The position numbers and the translations under genes were made by a program. A DNA stretch of 64,000 nucleotides from contig JAKJXP020000155.1 of the NCBI GenBank assembly GCA_022225965.2, forward strand, positions 1-64,000, written 5' to 3'. Positions 12,801 to 24,316 of this stretch are shown here, piece after piece (the first letter of the stretch is position 1; each line of letters opens with the position of its first letter). The notes beneath the pieces were generated by a model that saw only the letters and a program-made list of their open reading frames with translations, was not told where the DNA came from and did not search any database. The DNA is from Diatrype stigma (lineage: Eukaryota; Ascomycota; Sordariomycetes; Xylariales; Diatrypaceae).

Positions 12801-15800
12801 GTGGAGGACCTACACATATGTACACAGTGCCTGCCCCCGAACGTCCCAGTCCGCGCCATTCAGCCCTATGGCAGGTACCCACGGCGGGTGATGAACAAGT
12901 GCGTTACGTAAGGACCTTATTCCGTAGGTACCTACGTACCTAGGTACACAAGTAACTGTCATTTCTATGGAGCACGGCTAGCCGGCTTGGCATCCCAGCC
13001 CGCAGGTAACGCCATGTTCCAGTCCCCAGAAAGGCGGCGGGACATGAGACGGAAACTTCGGGGTCGGTGCACGACATCCAGACACCTAGACACCCAGACA
13101 TCTTTACCGTAGGTAACTATGGAAATATGTATGTCGACAGGGATATCACCTAACTGACCCCGTACACGATGTAGTGCTTCGAGGCCGTGTATATACGCAC
13201 GTTACGTTTTGTTGTAGGCAGATGTCGTCACGACATGATACAATGCCTGAATGTCGGTCTAGTGACTCATTCCAAAACAACCTTCACTTTGAGCTCGATC
13301 GCGAACTGGTTCCACGCATCGGGTTCTCTCAAATGTGGTAAAAGGCGATGGCGTTTGCTGGGGGTAGCAAGACCTTGCGGGGATCTTTAGTAATGAACCC
13401 TGTGGCTATTGTAGGGTACAGAGCTATGTACCTGAGATCGCCTCTGTACCGACGGGGACCTGAGGAGATCGCTAGCAACATTTGGCAAAAGATCAGTACA
13501 TACCTGGGTAGGCATGTTGATTAATCAGTAAATACAGGGAAGCCTGTTAGGTACAGGATCAACAATGCTTCAGAAGCGACCGGGTCTAAACAATTTGAAC
13601 AGGGAGGGCACGAGCGACATGGCTCCAACCGGGCCCGAAATCCCTTCGGGACCTTGGAAAACATGTACTGCGGAAACTCTTTGTGCCGATAGATTTTGGT
13701 TGCTTGGGGGCTGTTCCGGATTTGGGGTAAAGGTAGCCATGAGTTCATTAAACACCCGCTCGTTGATATTATGTCCGCTCATGGAGGGTTATCTAGCCCC
13801 TTACTGGTTTGGACTCTGTTCTGTATGCCACGTAGGTAACAGCGATGGTAGCTGATAAATCAGATTAAAAATGAACCTGCAAGTTAATACCAACTAAAGA
13901 CATTCCGCATTCACTTACTCTCAGTGCATTTACTATGAACGTTCGGGTTTATTTAGGGATTTAGGTGGGTATAATCATATCTCATATCTCTTAAATGCGT
14001 ACCTAGGTAATTCTAGGTGGGCTATGTAGTAGTAAACCGGGGCTGCGTGTTTCCGAGCACACCAATCATGTACATAGTTTATGCCGATCATAACCAAAGA
14101 CTTCAATGGTTGCTCCCCACTTTCCTGGTCCAGAATCAACATGTATATACATCTCTATCTGTATCAGCACTCAGGTTGTTATGCTCTATGTTAGTATAGG
14201 GAGGTATAAAGCTATTGTGCCATTTATGGCTTATTTCTTTCCTTACAGAGAAGATCCAAAGGTCTAGCCTTGGGCCCTAGGATTATTCGGTTTGCAAGTG
14301 GCAAACCCGGAGTACGCAGCAGGATTTAGGGGCCGTCTGGACCGTTTCGATTGCGGGGGATATGGGGGATTGGTGCAGTACCTTGATCTATGCAGGCAAG
14401 TAGGAAGACAACAAGTTGTTCATTAATCCAACGCACAACCCGGTCGCAGTCGTGAACATGCTTGCGACTTCACGGCTACCTGGCATTGACGTTGCCCATT
14501 GGGGTAGGTAGGTCAAAGGCATACGCGGACAGTTTCGTGGACAGTCTCGTGGTTGCGTATGGGGCAAGAGCTGCCATAGGTCCCAGCTGCCATTGGCTGA
14601 TAAATATATTCTAGGGGTGGTGGGTCACATAAGAGATAACATCCGTTAAGAATCCTAGACTTTCGCAAGTAAGTCTTCCATTATTATATCCCGCTGATAT
14701 CAAAGCTCGGACTTCATAACATTCATGTTCAAATATTAGCCCATGGTTAATATATGACAAAGTCGTATAGCTTAGCCGATATAAAAGCTCCTGTAAGAAG
14801 TTATGCAGCAACCTGCAATCTAACGAGATGGATGGGCTTTCCCCCTTATCCATGGATTCTTATCATGAGGTGCAAGATTTCGACGAGGATTTTACGAAAC
14901 GCCCAAGCTTCAAGTCCCGTGCATCTTAAGGTATCCGATAAGGCGGAGGAAGATATCTTACTACTTTTGGGATCTCGCATGGCAGTCTCACCCTGAGTTC
15001 CATGGATCAGGGTGATGGTAACCAATAAAGTGCCTAGGAAAAGACGGCGTGCAGCTATCTCCTTATTAAAACCGGTGCAGAACGCGTGCTCTCCTTTTCG
15101 CTGGGGACGGCATGTGGAGTGAGAACTCTAAATCTGAAATTTAGGAGGTACTTACACACAATGGTTCAAGTCCTGTGGGCACGGCGGTGTGGTGTCAGCA
15201 GCAGGCAACCCAATTTCTAAGCTTCTCGCATCAGCACCCAGTGACTGGTTGGACAACAACGGCTCTAACCTGGCGGAGCATCATACCCTTACATGGCAAC
15301 ATCCCTTGTATGTGCGGCTAGAGGTAGGATTCGCTCTATGCCCAATGAGAGCCCCCATTGTCGCGGGCTGAAAACTGCCCTACGAGCTGACGGGGCATTG
15401 CTCCGAACAAGAGCACCTCAGCCCTTCACTAAGTTAGCCACATGGCAGGATGGGCCTTGGCGGTACGTGAAGTGCCGAGCGAAAGAGCCAAGAAGCACGG
15501 CCCTTTCTCTCCTCAACAGCCACCGGCATCAGCTTCGAGTCGTGCAAAGTGACGTTTCAGAACATATACGCGTCGCAATCGCAACGTTGTTCGGGACTCG
15601 TTGGATCAGCATCAAGAGATATCATGATTCCAAATACGCACTAAAGAACGGCCGTGATAGCACATGGCTGGCGCCATCGATATCCTATGGAAATTTGGGA
15701 CTCCCTCTCTTATACCCGCATTAATTCATATATCCCGTCCTGTTCTCTAAACTCATGTCAAATCGTACAAAGATTAAGAGAGTCGACATGGACGCTGGAC

Positions 15801-18800
15801 CCGGCCAAGGGCGACAAGAGGAAAATGCCGACATCTGGAACAATGATCGATCTGTCTAGTTCCATGCCATAATTTGGCTCTAAGGGGGGCTGATTATCGC
15901 AATTTGTATGCCTTAATGTGCATCGAATAGCATGCCACGATTTATACACAGCCTAGATAGAGACCACCGTAGCACATGGCTCTGATCGATCGTCGGCCAC
16001 GCTTTCAAGTTAATATGACACCATCCATTGCTTAACGCCGGCGCAACATCGGCACGGCTATGGTGATAGTGCAAGCTAGGTCGTAAGGCTGAATATGCTA
16101 AGATGGTAGCATGGTTTACCGTTAAGTACCTAGCGACTTACATAGCTCATATTTTGCTATCAATTGACTTTTATACATTGGGCGGCCATTGTTTTAGGTA
16201 AAGGCAAAGCTTTAGTCATGGTGTCATGTAGTGCCGGTTACTAATAGTATGGGGCCCGAACGACCTCGCATTGCCCGTTCAATAGCTATGTTCAGTCTAA
16301 GGTAGTGAGGCAGGGCAGCCATATGCTAGTGCTCAACTTATAGCCAACACTTATTATGCTGCTTCAGTGAACAGAAACGAGGTGTTACATAAATGATTTT
16401 AAAATGTCTAGCCAAAAATACGATGCACGGAAGAAGACCATATTTGCAGAGGTGGTCATCAGCGTCTACATCAGAAAAAGACCCCAATGTTCAGGAACAA
16501 TTCTAAGGCGTTGCCAAGAGGTCCCGAGGACTCGTTTCTTCGCCCCCAAGATACCACGCTGTCGCATGGGATGTGAGATTTACACCATGCGTTGAAATGA
16601 GCGGAATCTTACAGCTGCCACTCCTGTGTATGTACAGAGCACCTGCACCACCCCCCCAGCTCCTATCGTCAAACGGCGTTTGCATCCTGGTTCATGCAAT
16701 TTGATTGGCCAGCCCTACGTCCGAAGCACCATGGGCCGCCAATGATGCGCTAGGAGCAGGCCTTGGTGATGACTGGCCCAAAAATAGAAGGATTTATTAA
16801 GCACGTGCTAGCGTACTCGCTACATCGCAGCTAGCGATTTCCACCAGTGGCAGCTGAGGCAGAATTTCATAGCCTCCGGCAATCCGGGTACCTCCATTCC
16901 CGTGTACGTCTGGCATCCGGGGCTGAACAAGATGCTTATTCATTCCCCAAGTTCAAAGAATTCTCCCTGTCACCCTGCCTCCTTGGTGGCAGGTACTTGT
17001 GCCCCACACAATGGAAATGCCCGCACGATGCTGTTAGCTGGCGACATCCAGGATCCAGCTAGAGAATCGCGCTCCGTGGGCGGTCCGCTCATTCGGACCT
17101 ACACTACTAGCGGACTAGGTAGGGCTATGAATCATATCAATGCATCTTGATGTAAATATTAGTTGCTCGAAGCGCGGCTCCGTCATCCCCGCTGCAAATG
17201 TGGACATGCCGATGAGGACCGCCAAGGAGAGGGGAGGAATAGAAGCAGCAGAGAAATTGCCAATTGGCGGTTTGGGCAAAGGAGTTCTCACGGAGATGCG
17301 AGAAACGGAGGCGCGATAGGCACTCGCGCTGCCACCCTTGGCTGCTTGGCCCTGGTTTGCGTACCCGAGAAATCCACCCAATCACAACGGCGCGCCGGTA
17401 GACATTCGTCACAAGGGAGCATCCGAGTCCCAATCTAGAACCATGCAGCAGCAAATATATGGGTTCTGCGGTGAACAAAAAGCAGATGAATCAGCAATCG
17501 TCATATGAGGTCGCATCGGGGGACCTACACGCAGGTAGCATTCGCGAACCGCGAACCACTAGCTAGTGACCACCTACTATAGTACCAACGCCTCGAGCTT
17601 CGACGATTCATTCCGCGCTATAACCTGTCATTTTCTGTCCAGGTTGTGCGAGTGCGAGTGCGAAGCGAAGCGGGTGCATTTCTTCCCCACGAGCTATTAG
17701 TTAGCATCGCCGCGCTAGCTCTTGGCTCGCTCGTCGCAAGCGATAGACCGTCGCAATATAGCCCCAGAATAGTTCATATATTTGGTAACGGTTTCCTGAA
17801 CTGGAAAATTGCTGTACCGTTGCGCGCTGTGCCCAAGTACAGGGATGGCATATATGTATTGTACCTATGGACGGAGTACCTATAGGTATGTACATGGAGC
17901 AGCAGTTCTAAGAGCTGAAAAGTTATTCCCTGGGTAAGGCGAGGGCCATCTCCCGTTTTAGATTCTCGGCCACCTGATGTACCCGACCTTAGTTGAGTCG
18001 GGAACACTCGGACCCTACACTGGCCACTAAATTACGCTGTGAAGTGGAGTATCGCAACTCCTGCTGCGGCCGCTTCAGCTACCCAAGTCTGTACATAGAT
18101 ATTCCCTCTTTGCATTTCATTTGCTTTCAAGGGTCAATGGGATATTGTGAACCAACTTCTACTACATTTTCCCTAGCATCAATAATGTCAAGACAGCGCC
18201 AAATGGTTTGCGCCGGTGGGTATGTTATGATGTGCTGTACGGCAGCATCGCCCCAATTAAACCGGGCCTTGCCATGGAGGTGCCATGGAAGGGCGTATGC
18301 TACAATGTGCACTTAATTGTATGTTAGTTACAACACCGCGCTACAGAAGTTCCGCCTGTGGCTGACTGGATTGACTTGATGCCCACTGAGGTTAGTCCGT
18401 GTCCGCATAGCCTAACAGCCCTATCTAGGCACTGAAGCGGGATGTTATCTGTTCGGAATTCGCATTCGCATACCACACCCCGACCTGAGGCTAGGCAGCC
18501 AGATAACTATATACCGTACATAGCTAATGCGAGGCCGGTTGGCTGCGGAGTTAAAACCAGTGCAGCAGGTGGTGAGGATCTAGGCATCAAGTTGCAACAA
18601 CAACAACAATAGCGCAGCAACAACAATTACAACAGCAACGGGCACCACTCCGTCCCGCTTGCTCGCTCGCGCCCTGTGACTGACTGACTGCAGTGGCTCC
18701 GAGAGCTTTCGAGGATAACTCGTGTGCGACCAGTGTCATAACAGCAGACAGGGTGGTATAAAGGTGTTGAGAGGCATACACAGGTGAAAGTACCTACGGC

Positions 18801-19520
18801 CGGTACCGTAGTTAGTGTACTTCGGCTGAAAAGGTCACTCTAATTTTGTACGTGTGTAGGTATCCAGAGCGAAAGAGGTCTCTACATCGAGTACATAATG
18901 CATGGTACACAAACAGGCAGGAAGGTACTTACAGGGGCTTGGGAGGGGGGCCGCAGGGATGGGATCGCCCGCGACAACCTACTGGATCAAGGCGCTGAAG
19001 GCGCTGCTTGTCCTGTCCTGTCCTGTCCTGTCCTGCCTGGAATTATTCACACTGGGCACTGGGCTCACACCATTTCTCCAAAAGGCGGCCGCGAGAAAGT
19101 GGAGCCAAGCCAACGACCCTCGCAATGAGATACCATCATACCCATCACACCCATCATACCCATCATACATACCCATCAGCGGTCAACATGCAGGCAAGTG
19201 CATGAGGGACGTACTCATCACACCCATCGCACCCATCGCACCCATCTCATATCCTCGTGGTGGACCGGGGGGGTGTGGGTGGGTGGATGGGTGTTCTGCG
19301 AGCTGGAACGTACCACTGCGTACCTCACGTCGAGCATAGGGACAATGTACTTTGATACTTTGGACCCTCGACTCCGACCCTCGACGCTTGACGCTTGTCT
19401 CGTATATGGTACCTATACGCCGAGCGCCCGGCCATGGCTGAGCTCCCGTTCGTGTATATATTCACTATCGACCTCCCTCCGATCATATCTCGTGGTCCCG
19501 TCTCTCCGGCTCGACACTGC
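1751..19520. other. 17.8-kb gene-poor region
   Basis: I find no coding region I can support. Open stretches are at most about 145 codons, match no family I recognise, lack a consistent exon-intron frame, and occur about as often as expected by chance. The sequence is rich in TAGGTA/TACCTA-type short repeats (for example around 9060, 10430, 12925, 14000) and simple repeats: TCTG (6838-6857), CA (9817-9854), CAA-rich (18592-18640), TCCTG (19012-19036) and CCCATC-type (19136-19250). No rRNA, tRNA or transposase was recognised. Confidence 0.55.
9817..9854. repeat. (CA)n microsatellite
   Basis: An uninterrupted CA dinucleotide run of about 38 bases inside the gene-poor left region, preceded by several ACAT/TACC motifs. 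Confidence 0.95.
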
Positions 19521-19521
19521 A

Positions 19522-19553
19522 CTAAGAATCTAAGAATCTAAGAATCTAAGAAT
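19522..19553 (+). repeat. four tandem 8-bp repeats in bZIP promoter
   Basis: The unit CTAAGAAT is repeated four times without error. It lies about 130 bases before the bZIP start codon, in the promoter or 5' leader. Its function is unknown; it could be a slippage product or a binding-site array. Confidence 0.9.
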
Positions 19554-19682
19554 CTCGAGTCATCTTGATCTTGACTAAGCATAATCCCATCTTCATAAAC
19601 CCAGCTTGCTATATCACCACCATAATACCGCCTTGCTCCCAGCATCATCACGCTGGTGGAAGAGTGAATATCCTCGCCTCCG

Positions 19683-20635
19683 ATGTACGCCATGTCCCAA
19701 CAGTACACATATGCGACCGCGCCGCCGCCGCGGCAGTATGCGGCACACGGCACTAGCAGTGCTTTCTCCAGCTCGGCCAACCCTGATGAAGACTGGACCA
19801 AGATCTCCGATCTTGCCGAGCGCCGGCGCATACAGAACCGCATTGCCCAGAGGAACTATCGTGGGTTGCGCCCGCTCCGGAGCTAGTAGTGCGGGGCATC
19901 AGGACTAATACATGTTCACAGGCAAGAAGCTCAAGAGGCGCTTGGAAGACCTGGAGAGGCGCGCCGGCACGTCCGACGGCTCTACGTCGGGATCGGAGAA
20001 GCCCGCCCAGCCCAACAACCGCACCACGAAGAAGACATCGCCGTCTAAGGCTCCGAAGGCCGCGGCAACTCCCCAGAAGCACGCCCAGCCGCCTCAGTTC
20101 ACGCCGCCGATGAACCCGGAGGACGAGCTGCTTTTCCAGTCTCCATACGACGAGCGAGAGCGATCTCACACACCTCCCTACATCACGTACTCGTCATACC
20201 CCCCACCTGATGAGATGCTCCTACCGCCCTATGGTAGCGCACAGCCCTACCAACCACCCATGACGACAGCAGAGGGCTACTCCAACTACATGGCAACCAC
20301 TGTCCCCTGTACCCTCCCGTCGATGACGCACTTCTCCGATGCCATAAAGAGGGAGCCGTACCATGGGGAGGAGGCTATGTCGCCCTACATGAACTATGGC
20401 TACGTTCAGGGGATGCACCCCCATCCCTACGACCAGCAGAACCCTCATGTGAGTCACGTACGCGGTAAACTTCCACCGAGAACCTCGTAGCTGAACGGTG
20501 AAAACTCAGACTCCACCTCTATCGAGCTCCTACGACCACTCGACAAACTGCTCGGAATCTGGATACGATTATCCCACAACACCTCTATCGATGCCGGCAT
20601 CACCGCCGTGCAATTACTCAGATAGGCGGGAGTAG
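19683..20635 (+). CDS. bZIP transcription factor
   Basis: Three exons (19683-19860, 19922-20448, 20510-20635) join into a 276-residue protein; both introns are 61 bases with GT-AG ends. The spliced basic region reads ERRRIQNRIAQRNYRKKLKR, with the N-x7-R bZIP signature at Asn52 and Arg60. Intron 1 cuts the Arg60 codon itself. The leucine zipper is short (Leu63, Leu67, Leu70). The rest is low-complexity Pro/Ser/Tyr-rich sequence typical of a fungal activation region. The last exon was chosen because a GTGAGT donor after residue 235 and a CTCAG acceptor restore a Ser/Pro/Tyr-rich tail. Reading through instead gives a stop at 20490. Start could also be Met4. It should act as a nuclear DNA-binding regulator; targets unknown. 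Confidence 0.9.
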
Positions 20636-20706
20636 GAAGCAGAAAGCGGAAGGCGGAAGGCGGAGGGCGGAGGACGGAGGACGGAGGACGGAAGACGGAA
20701 GACGGG
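20636..20706 (+). repeat. polypurine GGA-rich tract
   Basis: Immediately after the bZIP stop lies about 70 bases of almost pure purine made of 7-base units of the type GGAGGAC, GGAAGAC and GGAAGGC. It probably lies in the 3' UTR. Such mirror-like polypurine tracts can adopt triplex structures; no function is shown. Confidence 0.85.
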
Positions 20707-23020
20707 GCGACTGGTATATACACACGGGCAATTTGAGAACGCGGGAAGCGGCGGCGCCATATAGCGCTCAAGGCGAAGTGCTCGACTTGAAGAACATATG
20801 GGATCTTTCATTTTTTTTTTTTTTTTTTTTTTTTTCATATTCCTCTTTGGATGACTTTAGCGGAGCATGGTGTTTCTCGGGGCAAGAAGGGGGGGGCATC
20901 TAGAGCAACGGCGGCGCATAGCTCAACGAGGCCGGCGACCACCGCCGTGTACCATAGGGATGAATAACGGGCTCAAGAAAATAGCTATGATATCCAAACC
21001 ATTTATCTTATCTCTCTACGCGGTGGTGTTCTCGAAGATCCCGTGCTTTCCCAGTGGTTGAAGCTCTCATGCATGGTACTTTTGCCCATCGCACAAATCG
21101 TCATCGCCCAGCCCACCAGCTTGCCTTGCCAAGCAAGTTTGCTGCTACCCACCTACCCACCTACATGTGTGTATGTACCTAGCCAGCCTAGCTGACCAGC
21201 TAACCTTCCATGGCTAGAGCCAGTATATACATACATGGATGTATACTTAGTACGATGGTCGAGTCCAAGTTGTCTGCTATGATCGAAGGGCTGCTTAGCA
21301 AGCAACCATTCAGGGGTTTGAGGTACAGTACCTGCAATACAGGGGCTGGCTGAATAAGTACATCCATTAGCTACGTACGAAGTAGTCCTAGCCCCCAGTG
21401 CCCCCCCAGCGCCCCCCCCAGCTTGTGTTATAGCAAAGCGAAGAAGCGCATTCTACCCTATCAGAACACAGCTTCCCCAGGAGGCACTGGGTCTGCCGAT
21501 CCAATTTGCGGCCGCCGGCGCTGCGAAAAGTGCGAGGCTCGGACTTTAGCTCCGCAGCGGTAGACGACAGACATCTTGCAGGGCAGATCAACGGCCAGAC
21601 GAAGATCCAAACAGCCAGACACGGTTTGGGCAGTCCGATGCCTGACCAAAAGTTCCGACCAAGACAATAACTGGCAGCAACTAGTACTGACAGCCGTACT
21701 AACGGATTGAACCCTTCCGTAGTGAAGTGAAGACCGCCCCGTCCCATCTTTCCACTTCATCTTTGACACAAACCCATGGTTACGTAAACCACATACTATA
21801 GTACTACATGAACACTCCCCATGCCGATCGAAAGAGGGCTGGAATGCGTAGGCAATGAGCGCGATATGGTATCATATGGCTCAGCTGCGGAGGTCGGCCA
21901 AGGCTTGGCCTGACGCATCGCCGCAGTCTTATGCAAACTAGCCCGGGAATAAGATTGCTTGGCTTGGCTTCCACCTAATTCCGCACCATATTCCTTTTAT
22001 GAAGACGATAAGGCTAAGGCTGAGATGGAGCTCGGGGCCATGTACTTCGTACGCATATTAAATAGCATATTAAATACGCAATTTTGCAAACGGCGCGGCA
22101 ACGGGACGACACAACAACCAGATGAAACATCTCGGCAGCCCAACTGATGAAAGGCCCGCCCCTCCCCCTCGTCAAGAAGCCCATACACACTGGTCTTCGT
22201 TGCGTGGACGTCCCAAGCTAGCGTGCCGCAGCCTATGTAGTTTGGCTGTTCGGGACTGACGGAACAACGCGCAACGCGGCCAATCGACAGGATCCATCGA
22301 TGGGTACGGCGCAGGGTCAGTTGGCCCGAAGGATTCGACGCTGCCTGAGATATGGGACCTCTTTGCTTCAAGTGCCAAACGGATCTTGCCAAACGATATG
22401 TAGTCGCGCAGGACCTCATAGCAGCCAAGTTACTGATCGCATAATCCCACCATTAGTTAATCAGAGTGGTCCCATCTACGTAGGTGGTTTATCAATCGCC
22501 CCTCCCCCCCCCTTGTTATCATGGGGTCAAGAACGCTTCATATCATAGTTACCTACTACGTAGTATGTAGCGACATACGCAAGCTTTTACTCCTACAGTA
22601 AGTCGGCACAGGCACAGCGGATGGTAGTCGTATACTTAGTTATAGTGACTCCACCAGCAAAGGTCTCGACTTCTACCTGGTAGGTTCGGTTACCCAACTG
22701 GATGGGTAACAAACGCAAGAATCCTTGGAAATGTTCAAATGCCGATTTCAGTTCCATCGGGATTTGTCGGCTCCGGGCGAATTGGACTAATGCCTACTTC
22801 CTCATACCTGCTCATACCTACCTGGGTATTTACTACCTAGGTATGTAACAAATAGAAGGTCGGGCCCGCCTCGGCGGCACATGGCCTCGGACTCGGCTTT
22901 AGATCCAGCCGAAATAACAGTTCAACATTGAAGTTAAGCTTGACTTTGACCTTTGTAGGTACTGCCAGATAGGTGGGTAGGTATGTATGAGCAGCAAGAG
23001 CGGCGGCAGCTTGACGTAGT
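20707..23020. other. intergenic, no supported gene
   Basis: Contains a 26-base poly-T run (20810-20835) downstream of the bZIP gene and scattered TACCTA repeats. Open stretches at about 21390-21770 and 22000-22430 on the minus strand match nothing I know and overlap each other in different frames. Confidence 0.5.
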
Positions 23021-23063
23021 ACGGACGTTATGGTACGGGACGTTATGGTACGGACGTTATGGT
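23021..23063 (+). repeat. three tandem 14-15-bp repeats upstream of CIA30 gene
   Basis: ACGGACGTTATGGT occurs three times in tandem, the middle copy with one extra G. The array lies about 225 bases before the predicted start of the CIA30-domain gene, so it may be a promoter element. This is inference from position only. Confidence 0.85.
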
Positions 23064-23287
23064 TATTCGTTAGTTTGGCGCTTGTCGCTAAAGCTACCAA
23101 TCACAAGCGGTATATTGAATATATGAAGTCACCGCAACTCCTTTTCAGACTAGGCGACTGGCAAACCGTTTCAACACAATTCCACAGGGATAAAACACAA
23201 AGACACCGATCATCACGTTTAGTGGAGGTCCCTCGGTACACTGAAGACCAGACGCTAGATCTAGACGTTGTAGGTGAAAGGGGGTCC

Positions 23288-24316
23288 ATGGAAGACCCTG
23301 TCTATTATTACCTCTTTGGGGGCAACAAGTGAGTGGGAGTTAGTTGAGTGTAGGATGTGGCCATGCTGATACGGTGGAAGGTCATGGGAGCCACGGAAAT
23401 CCTGGACGGATTCGGATGATCGGGTCCGGGGTGGAAAGAGCCAGAGTATGTGATTATCCCGAAGCTGTTGGCTTTCACCATGTGATCAGGTTTTGAGATC
23501 GCGCCAGTAATGGGTGGATTTTAGACTCTGTGTTCCCGGTCTACATACATCTCTTGTCCGCTGGAACTTCTCAGGAGAGTAGTGGTTAACTAGGAAAACC
23601 CCCAGGTCACTTGGCTAGTTCCCCTGGTAGCAGTCCCACGTCGGTAGTGTTCTACGGCGACCTCGACATCACCGCCCTCGGCGGTGCTGGATTCGCCTCC
23701 CAACGGTCCGTGGATGCGCTTTCGTGGGACCTGGCGGCATATCAGGGGCTGAGCGTGGGGATCCGGACGGGGGACGCGAAGAAGTACACCGTAATTCTAA
23801 AGGACAGTGTCCTCCCCAAGCGGCCCGATGGACGGGAACAGAGCACCGTCAGCTGGGAGTACGACTTCGAGGTCTCGTCCTGTCCCGAGATCGTAATCCC
23901 CTGGCACGCATTCCGGCCCACCTATCGCGGCAAACCGAAGCCAGACGCAGAGCCCCTGGCCCCGGGCAGTGTGAAAAGAATAGGCATCATGTGTCGGAGG
24001 TTTGTAACCACTGCGCATAGCATAATCACTACCACCGCTCGGGTTTATCTCTACCAACTAGTTGCGTAGCTTGCTTACTTACGTATTCGATGACTTTAGT
24101 TTCTTCGGCGAACAGGAAGGGCCTTTCAGGCTTGAGCTTGATCATATTGCCGCGGTCACCTCTGCGGGCCTCCGTCAGCAACCCCGTCCACAGCCTCAAG
24201 CTGAACTGGCCCCCCTGGACTCGGGCCCAAAAGAGAAAGGTGTAGGGCCCAAGTCGCAATCCTCACAGGTCTCGCTGTGGCTTGGCTGGTTTGGCAAGCT
24301 CGTCGGTTGGGGTTAG
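23288..24316 (+). CDS. CIA30-domain protein (complex I intermediate-associated type)
   Basis: Four exons (23288-23328, 23381-23445, 23606-23999, 24100-24316) give 238 residues; all joins keep frame and use GT-AG sites. Family hallmarks in order are LFGG (9-12), SWTDSDDRVRGGKSQS (21-36), FYGDLDITALGGAGFASQR, then SWEYDF, IPW and TYRGK, and finally MCRSFFGEQEGPFRLEL spanning the last intron. This fits a single CIA30 domain, a galactose-binding-like beta sandwich. NDUFAF1/CIA30 helps assemble mitochondrial complex I. I see no clear mitochondrial presequence, so it may instead be the short cytosolic-type paralogue found in many fungi. An upstream in-frame Met at 23030 exists, but the family normally begins shortly before LFGG, so 23288 is preferred. 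Confidence 0.9.

Noticed and set aside
15160..15190. GGTTCAAGTCC, a tRNA T-loop-like string
   Set aside because: Flanking bases do not form a T stem or acceptor stem.
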